64,000 bases of DNA. Origin: Podospora pseudocomata. Lineage: Eukaryota; Ascomycota; Sordariomycetes; Sordariales; Podosporaceae. The notes under the pieces are model-generated. The model had not been told where the DNA came from. It was given only the letters and a program-made list of their open reading frames with translations, and made no database searches. The position numbers and the translations under genes were made by a program. Positions 57,679 to 64,000 of the stretch are shown in pieces (within the stretch, counting starts at the first letter, position 1; every line of letters begins with the position of its first letter). The stretch is from contig NC_085890.1 of the NCBI RefSeq assembly GCF_035222375.1, positions 1,736,001 to 1,800,000 on the forward strand, given 5' to 3'.

Positions 57679-60288
57679 CTACCTCTGCCTCACGAAATAT
57701 CCCACGTCGAGATCGCCTCTATCCTTTAATTCTCTGAGTTGTTCCTCCAACTGGGAGGAGCTTTGCTTCGGGTCGATGACCAGCATTCTGTGCTGAATCA
57801 AATCCAAGAAATCGTGGAAAAACCTTGTACATTCCGATCTTTCGCGCATGTCATCGGCGAACTGAGGGTTCTGGTTAGCCAATGTTCTTCTTCACTGCCT
57901 CGCAGTAAACTAGTGAAAAGCCGGACGTATACCATACCTGCGCAACAGAGTCTTTCACCTCAGCCCACACCTCCCCAGTGTGATCGTCCTTGTCTATCCG
58001 GAAAAACGGCGTTGAGTGAACCCTCCCTCGCCCCGGCCGCGGGTCAGGCTCTGCCCGGGCCGAAACAAAACTGTCAAAATATGCCCAGCCGCCAAAACAC
58101 CAGGTGGCAAACTCGAGCAGGACACATCCAAGGGATCAAATGTCATACGCTGTGCCAATCGACACCTGTCTTTCAACAAGATGTTCTGGGGTTTCAGGTC
58201 CCCATGTTGACAGACCAGCGTTCCCGGGCCAGGATCGCTCATGTTTTGATGAATATCCAATTCACTACAAAACAGAGACCTTCTGACAAGCTTTGCTCGT
58301 TCTTCAAAGCCGTCGGAAGAAGATCTTGAGCTCTGGTGGACTTGTCTTAGTGCTGATGCGAGGCCGTGGCATTGCTGAGCTAGTCACCTTGCCGTACCCT
58401 CGTCATTGTGGGCTTGTGACTTGTTTCCTGATTTCCAGTACTGGAGAAGGTCATAGTCGGCCAGCGGGAAGAGAAAATGGAATTTCTCGTCATACTCGTA
58501 CGTGACCAATAGGGTGATGATATGTGGGTGCGGCTTTTTGTTCATGGCTTTGAGAATGCCGACCTCCTTGTCGAACTTCTTTCTGTCCGAGTCGGCGGAG
58601 TGAAGAGTTTTGACTGAGAAGTAATCGGGTTGAATTGTGTTCTACGAGAACGGATGTGAGTTGTGTGGAGAAGCTTTAGTTGAAGGTCATGTGGTCTGGC
58701 GTACCTTTCGGTCTCCCTCCTGGCCGACAGGCTTTGTCGTATCTATCTCCTCTGCCATCTGCTTTTCCCCTGTCTCCGCCCCCTTCCTTCCCTTTGAAGC
58801 AAATTCCTTGAACCCATAATGGGTCATGATGAATTTTAACTTGCTCAACCTTGCCAGAGCCCCCCCTCCTTCCTACGGGCTCCATCTCGAGGAATGGCAA
58901 GATAGTATGGCGCTGAGAATGTAGTGTGTGATTTTGTTAGGCGTATTGCGGGTGAAGTATGGCGAAAGGACTGTCATTGCCAGGACTCGAAGTTTCTCCT
59001 GTCTAGTTTACTCCAAGATTTGAAGCAGCGCAGTCGAGTGTCAGGTTTATCCTTCACACGTAGCTCAAAGCGCTTCGAAACGGTGTGAATGACCGGAGGG
59101 AGGGCAGAATCAGAGACCCCTTCGTCGATAAATGCTTGGACCTTGTCTATTTTCTCCCCACACAACAAGATGATGGCAACGATCTTTCGGTATGTCACTT
59201 TGGGTTCCTTCTTCGTGTTGTTTGTTTCTTCTGGAACAACTCCGCAGACTCGTGAAGCGGTGATGCGTACTCGTTTCTGGAGGGAATCGCTGGTCGAGGG
59301 CCGGAAGTCCAAATACTTTTTTGGAAAGCGTCTCCGAATTGATCGATTCATGGATTCTCGTAGCTCTTGGACAATGACGTCTACCTTGATGAGCTCGTCA
59401 AGCTGAGACCTCGGTACAAACCCTTGAGTTTCCACCTTGTGATATTTGGGTTTCACGACAGCCTGTGAATCTGAGACTGCAGACTTGTTGAGGTTAACTC
59501 GGAACTGGCACTGGATGCTTCTGACTTGGAAGAGTTTTCTGCGTCTCTGCGTCTTGAATACATTCCATCACCAAGATCCGTGATGACGGTGACGCTGGGC
59601 TCAATCAAGGCAGCGGGGGACCTTGGGATCTCTCCCTGCGTAAGGTCTGAGCCTACAATGTTGGCTTTATCTACAGGAAGAAGACGCTGACTTGTGTTAT
59701 GTTGAAGCTTCAAATGGCCGTTTGTACTTTTGTTGGACTAGAGTGTACTTTTAGCAATAATACCTTGAATCGATACCTAGTTCACTAGGTAAATCAAATA
59801 GAAATAGAAGATGACGGGCTTACGATAATATCAGGTCCAAGACTGAAAACCTCCTCGTCCGCTTCGTCAGTACCAGCAAGTGTCGCGGTTCCATCCCGAT
59901 CATTTTGGGTCAACCCCAGCAGAGCCTCGGGGAGATGTTGAAGACTGCCTCCAGATAACATGGAGGGGCAATTTGGCGTAACAGAACCATCGTTAGGCGT
60001 CGAAGGTCTCGGGCTGTCATCAAGTTCGCCTACCGCCTCTACATGGGCAATATCACTCGCCTTTGTGAATAATTCCTCCAGCACTGATGGTTGACTTGGG
60101 TGGTTGAGGCGCGGCACAGGCTTCCCCGCTGGTGTGACGATGATAGAAATGACAACAGCGCCGGTGAGGGACTCTGGAATATGTGGCATGTTTGCCTCTG
60201 GGGGCTCCTCATCGCCCCACAAATCGGTTTTGATAGGAATAGGTTTTTGCTCTCTGGAGCTGTTTGTTAGAGTATCTCTGAATATCAT
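57679..60288 (-). pseudogene. fungal protein kinase pseudogene with deleted activation segment
   Basis: A long minus-strand gene of a fungus-specific kinase family. The non-kinase N-terminal region (start at 60288, probable intron near 59725-59823) includes GFVPRSQLDELIKVDVIVQE and YRKIVAIILLCGEKIDKV. The kinase lobe begins FESWQ near 58990. Lesions: a frameshift near 59500; three single-base frameshifts near 58985, 58930 and 58830; TGA at 58384-58386 after NDEGTAR; and TGA at 58136-58138 in YDI-stop-SLGCVLLEF, where kinases have Trp. Right after HGDLKPQNILLKDR (catalytic loop intact) the frame jumps to the YDI region, so the segment with DFG and APE, about 40-60 residues, is missing. VKTL (ATP-binding Lys) and the C-lobe with FFHDFLDLIQHRMLVID remain. 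So many lesions rule out sequencing error for the whole locus. Confidence 0.85.
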
Positions 60289-60351
60289 CAACTTTTACAC
60301 CTCTCTGCGGACGCCCGACACAATAGCGGCTGCTCCTTAGTCAGTTGACCT

Positions 60352-60353
60352 TA
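60352..60353. repeat. 5' TA target-site duplication
   Basis: TA directly before the left inverted repeat, matched by TA at 60818-60819 after the right one. TA duplication is the hallmark of Tc1/mariner/pogo insertion. Confidence 0.75.
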
Positions 60354-60396
60354 ACGTGCGTGATAAGCGAGCGCCGCAGATAAGCGAGCGCCGCAC
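60354..60396 (+). repeat. left terminal inverted repeat
   Basis: 43 bp beginning ACGTGCGTGATAAGCG. It matches the reverse complement of 60775-60817 at 42 of 43 positions. Confidence 0.9.
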
Positions 60397-60774
60397 TTTT
60401 CGACGCGACTTGACCCTCCACCTTCAACAATCCATTTCTCAACCAAAAACCATGTCTTCTACCTCTAACGAAGCTAGAGTAATTCTGGCCGCTGCGGCTT
60501 GGAGGGTCACTTACTATACAAGAGGCACAGGATCTACTGGATCAGAAGGCTGTGGGTGAGCAGGTAGCCCAGGAAATACGACAAAGTGGTGGTGGTACAG
60601 GGGGGTCTCGTACGAAGATTCGGTGCTGTAGCGTGTGCGGTAAGCCTGGCCATAATGCACGTACATGCCAGGAGGCTGCAGAATCATCTGATTCATCTGT
60701 TTCCGACTCAGTTATAGTTATTTCCTAGTGTTGTGGTTGTGTAATTGAGGATAGCTGTGGTAGGGTGGTAGAAA

Positions 60775-60817
60775 GTGCGGCGCTCGCTTGTCTGCGGCGC
60801 TCGCTTATCACGCACGT
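60775..60817 (-). repeat. right terminal inverted repeat
   Basis: 43 bp ending in CACGCACGT, the partner of 60354-60396. The single difference is a T/C transition in the inner direct repeat. Confidence 0.9.
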
Positions 60818-60819
60818 TA
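60818..60819. repeat. 3' TA target-site duplication
   Basis: TA directly after the right inverted repeat, pairing with 60352-60353. Confidence 0.75.
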
Positions 60820-61846
60820 CAAGATGATGGTAATCAGTATGGAGAGGGAAATATCATCTTGTATTGTCCTGGACAATCAAGCCCACATCTGCCACACAAG
60901 TGTGTGGTTTTGGGAAGGCAGAAGCACTTTGACGAGAGGAATGGGAGAAAGCAGCTTTGTTATGTTTTGATACTGCGTGAGACGGGGGCAGCTTCATGCA
61001 CCCAGGACACAGGAAGCTTAAGATTTATGAGCGAACTGGTGCTGGGAGTCTACCAGTCACATGTTTGGATGGTGGAAGAGTAATGGTCGCGATTCAATAG
61101 GGAAAAGCTGAGGTGAATCATAGAAACCATACAAGACTGTGGCATGCCAGCTAACCTTAACTAGATGGCAGGCGACCCTGATTTCAATATGTTTCATTGT
61201 CTCCCAAGTTATTCACTTGTCAACTTTCCTACCTACAATCACAACTATACAATAAGCAGTTCCTTGACAGAAATTTGGATGAGTGGTAACACACTAAAGC
61301 AACAATTGTTTGTGACATGTTCACCGATTCGGCCTGTATAGGAAGTCGAAGATAGCTAAACGCTGGCCATATCCAAGACCCAGCTGAACTCATTCACCAT
61401 GCTGTCAAGGCAGACTTGTTGTGGTTTAACTGAGGCTGAGCTCAGATAGCTCCTTCAACTGTTCACCAGTCCTACAGCTTGTCGTGCCACCTGAAACCGC
61501 ATGCACCTAACCGCTGTGCTAAGTCCAGCCACAATCCTGCGTCAATCCTATGTTTTCCTTTGACAGAATTGGTCAAAGACAAAGGGATAATCAAGGCTGA
61601 CAGTTAAATAGGACGTCCACATACCGTGCATCTGCATGTGCAGTCCTCATGCACCGAGGCCCGCAGCCCCTCCTTTGTGCGACCACCGACCTGAGCCTCA
61701 TCATGTCCTCAAAACCGCAATTGTTCCCAGTCTTCCTCCAGTTTATGAAAGCTTCCTCATCCCATGCTCCCAGTTTGACATCCACTGGAGATATCACATC
61801 TATCAACATCTTCTATCGCAAAACACCAACTTTCATCCACCTTACA
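60820..61846. other. intergenic region, no supported gene
   Basis: About 1 kb between the transposon and the next start codon. A 102-codon frame at 60775-61083 runs out of the transposon end and has no domain. No RNA gene was recognised. Confidence 0.5.
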
Positions 61847-62494
61847 ATGGCCTTCCCCAACATCCTCTCCTGCCTCTGCGGCCCCACCTCAGACGACCAT
61901 CCATCCCACCACGATGAGAAATCCCCCCTCTACCCCTCCACCACCCCATACACCGACCAACCCGAACCCCAACCCATTACCCCCTCTCCTTCCCCCTCCC
62001 CTTTGATCAACGACATCCTCACCCTCCTCCTCACCACACCCCTCCCCATCACCCCCTCCGCCTCCCAATCCCAAATCGACACCACCCTCGACCTCCACAC
62101 CACCTCCTGGTCCGAATACCTCGCCGAAAAGATCCTCCGCGCCCTCTCCGACCTCCTCGCCACCGCCACCGATCCCGAGTCCCGCAAGTCCTGGGGCGAG
62201 GCCCTCTCCCAAGCCTACGACACCTCCATCACCATCGCCGAGGAGCTCTTCAATGACCTCGTCGAGTATGTCAAGGGCCACCCCTACGAAATCGCTGCTA
62301 CGGTGCTCCTGTCATTGGTGACATTTGGGGTTTTGGTCCGTCTTGCTCCACGGGTGTTGGTGCTGCTTGGTTTCAGCGCCGAGGGTCCGGCGGAGGGGAG
62401 CTGGGCGGCTTGGTTTCAGAGTACCTATGGAGGATACGTACCCAAGGGTTCGCTGATGAGTTACTTGCAGAGGCTGGGGATGACGTGGGAGTGA
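61847..62494 (+). CDS. ISG12/6-16-like small membrane protein
   Basis: Single-exon gene of 215 aa. The N-terminal 60 residues are Pro/Ser/Thr-rich and unordered. Residues about 95-145 are helical and acidic. A hydrophobic stretch (IAATVLLSLVTFGVLVRLAPRV) follows, then GFSAEGPAEGSWAAW and STYGGYVPKGSLMSYLQRLGM. This C-terminal block is the signature of fungal proteins related to the interferon-induced 6-16/ISG12 family, small hydrophobic membrane proteins linked in animals to mitochondria and apoptosis. In fungi their role is not established. An in-frame start 66 codons upstream was rejected: the ATG at 61847 has a better context (CTTACAATGG), and the upstream stretch lacks family features. 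Confidence 0.75.
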   Translation: MAFPNILSCLCGPTSDDHPSHHDEKSPLYPSTTPYTDQPEPQPITPSPSPSPLINDILTLLLTTPLPITPSASQSQIDTTLDLHTTSWSEYLAEKILRALSDLLATATDPESRKSWGEALSQAYDTSITIAEELFNDLVEYVKGHPYEIAATVLLSLVTFGVLVRLAPRVLVLLGFSAEGPAEGSWAAWFQSTYGGYVPKGSLMSYLQRLGMTWE

Positions 62495-62662
62495 TCTGAT
62501 TTGTGCCGGTTAAAGGGAGTTATTGACGGGAAGGGGTTCATGTTGATGTTCTTTGATTTTGACGAAGAAATTCGCTTCCTTTACTCGAAGCGTCAGATGC
62601 TGACGTGCTGTTATAACTGTGTATTCCGGGTTGGACTTCAGTGCCAGATCCTGATGCTTGAA

Positions 62663-64000
62663 TTAAAACCTCTTGGAGTCTTTCTCTGGTTTAGGAGTTC
62701 TCGGTTCAAGCTTTTCCACTTGGAAAGACCTTTTCTCCAACGCTTCTGGGTCAAGCGTGCTGTTCCCATCATACTGCCGATAGGCCTTTAATGTAGATTC
62801 GGTGAGAGGGATGTAGACTTTTCGGATGAGGTTTCTGATTGCCGGGACGGGTTTTGGAACCGGGGGCTTGTCCTCATCCTGGGGAACGACCCCTGATTCT
62901 GAAACGGGTAGCTCGTCTTGTTCTTCTTGGGCGATTCTTGACACTAGTGCTTCATCTTGTTCTTTTTGGACGACCTCCGCGCCACGCGGTGTGGTGGCCT
63001 CACGGGTGACGTCCTGTGGATAAAAATGCGGGATCTTTCGAATAGGTATCCCGCTCTCAGTTTGAATATCATCAAAAGACTGCCGGGCGTTTGGCTGATT
63101 TTTGCGCGGCTTGAAGGGCGAGTACCACATGTGCTCGGGCCCCACCTCGATGTTTGCAAACCACTCGTGTTCCAAGGCCTCGCGTGCCGTGATTCTCTTG
63201 CTTGGATCCAGATGAGTCATCTTGGTGACCACGTCCACAAACCCAAGGTCGACGTGATTCTCCAGCCCGGGCAAAGGCTTCCGAAGACCAAAGGTCGTTT
63301 CTTTGACGAGTTTGTTGAGGGGACCGTACCACTGGTTAGGTTCGTCTTTGACTTGTTCGAGCAGCCCCATCAACGCATCCGCATCTCCGAAATGGTTGAA
63401 CCATATCTCGAGTTTGGCCAGTTGTTTCTGTGTCGGGACACCGCTGGCGAGTCCGCCCAACGCCGCGAGTCTCTTCTGTGGGAATCCGGTGTCGGCACAC
63501 TTGAGGTTGAGGTTGTTGAGCATAAAGTTGACAGACGTGAGGCCAAATGAAAACACATCAGATGGCCTGGCTTGGCGACCTCGGATCCAAAACTCGGGAC
63601 TCTTCCAGGGCAAATCTTCAATGCCGACGCGATAATGATCGATACGCTGCTTAGAAAGGTAAGGTAAGACGGCGTCCTCAAAGCGACCGAGCTGGACCTT
63701 GTGGACGCCATTGGATGGACTGGATCCCAACTTTGGTCCATAGTCGACAAGAATGGCACTTGGTCTGATATCTGCATTTTTTGGTCAGCCTTGGATCGTG
63801 GCTCTAGAGACAGCAGAACGTACTAAGATGGGCGAGATCTGTGTCGTGAAGCGCCGCCAGGCCAGTCAGAGCACGTTTGAGGATTTCCTTGCGTGTTTCG
63901 TATGGTAGCCCAGGATGCTCGCGGATTAGACCGCTGACATTATACGGAAGGGTGCGATATATCAGAAGCTGCTCGTCACTGGCGACGTCGTACAAAGTCT
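62663..64000 (-). CDS. predicted pseudokinase, 5' end beyond the right edge
   Basis: Two exons are visible (63824 to beyond 64000, and 62663-63771; 52-nt intron with GTACGT donor), over 420 residues. The kinase C-lobe is recognisable: an alpha-E helix (RALTGLAALHDTDLAHL), a catalytic-loop equivalent NIRPSAILVDYG, LGRF in place of DFG, KSPEFW (APE-like), DVFSFG and DPSKRITAREALEHEWF. Asn (spliced codon at the intron) replaces the catalytic Asp, Arg the DFG Asp, and Ala the loop Asn, so phosphotransfer is unlikely. No stop or frameshift is seen, which suggests a maintained pseudokinase. The C-terminal tail of about 130 residues is Glu/Gln/Pro-rich, with related EQDE repeats. The N-lobe lies outside the window. 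Confidence 0.75.

Larger units (their letters stand above)
60354..60817 (+). mobile_element. non-autonomous Fot1/pogo-type element (internally deleted, MITE-like)
   Basis: 464 bp bounded by 43-bp terminal inverted repeats (60354-60396 and 60775-60817; one mismatch) and flanked by TA. Each TIR contains a 17-bp direct repeat, GATAAGCGAGCGCCGCA, twice in tandem. Inside, a frame starting at 60451 opens with MSSTSNEARVILA, the N-terminus of Fot1/pogo transposases. Shortly after, in another frame, lies the transposase C-terminus: a helical EQVAQEIRQ stretch, a CCHC zinc knuckle (CSVCGKPGHNARTC) and an acidic Ser-rich end with a TAG at about 60729. The DNA-binding and DDE catalytic regions are missing. 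It is thus a deletion derivative needing transposase in trans. It sits 65 bp upstream of the kinase pseudogene start. Confidence 0.9.

Noticed and set aside
57679-60288. RIP as cause of the TGA codons in the kinase pseudogene
   Set aside because: RIP changes CpA to TpA and would turn TGG into TAG. The stops here are TGA, so another mutation type is more likely.
1-64000. CRISPR arrays, operons, ribosome binding sites and tRNA genes
   Set aside because: Intron-bearing fungal genes show this is a eukaryotic chromosome. No regular spacer repeats were seen, and no cloverleaf with a GTTCRANYC box was recognised by eye; a tRNAscan run would be needed to exclude tRNAs.

Overview
This is nuclear DNA of a filamentous ascomycete, most likely a sordariomycete and probably of the order Sordariales. 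The genes have short introns (44-293 nt, mostly 50-70) with GTRNGT donors, CTRAY-like branch sites and YAG acceptors. They are monocistronic on both strands, and a single dispersed 5S rRNA gene sits between protein genes, as known from Neurospora. No bacterial, viral or organellar feature was seen.

Layout. From 0 to 22 kb lies a dense housekeeping block. It holds the first codons of a possible gene running off the left edge, ELP4 (tRNA-modifying Elongator) divergent from RPB8 (RNA polymerases I-III), a DUF4743/Nudix hydrolase, a Hikeshi/OPI10 protein convergent with the Golgi apyrase YND1, the exosome subunit MTR3 divergent from the mannosyltransferase ANP1, and a large Gea/GBF1-type ARF exchange factor. 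YND1, ANP1 and the Gea protein all serve the Golgi, but nothing in the layout implies co-regulation.

From 22 to 31 kb lies an accessory, decaying block. It holds a secreted SGNH/GDSL hydrolase with an altered oxyanion motif, a degenerate tandem repeat of about 206-249 bp units, an AT-rich stretch, a frameshifted alpha/beta-hydrolase relic, and an ankyrin-repeat gene broken by an in-frame TGA and a frameshift. The 5S rRNA gene follows at 31.2 kb.

From 31.7 to 38.6 kb are an EGH16/GAS1-like secreted protein, a six-exon HEI10-type meiotic RING protein, and divergently from it ULA1 (NEDD8-activating enzyme regulatory subunit). Then come about 8 kb without a convincing gene, ending at a 791-aa Zn(II)2Cys6 transcription factor (46.5-48.9 kb), and another gene-poor stretch of nearly 6 kb up to a six-exon MFS transporter (54.8-57.1 kb).

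From 57.6 to 64 kb is a second decaying accessory block. It holds a long fungal protein-kinase pseudogene that has lost its activation segment, a 464-bp internally deleted Fot1/pogo-type transposon with 43-bp terminal inverted repeats, an ISG12/6-16-like membrane protein, and a predicted pseudokinase running off the right edge. The most noteworthy signals are the deleted transposon, the two catalytically dead kinase loci, the broken ankyrin gene, the tandem repeat, and the SGNH hydrolase with Phe where Asn is expected. All gene models and family assignments come from reading the sequence. No database search was run.
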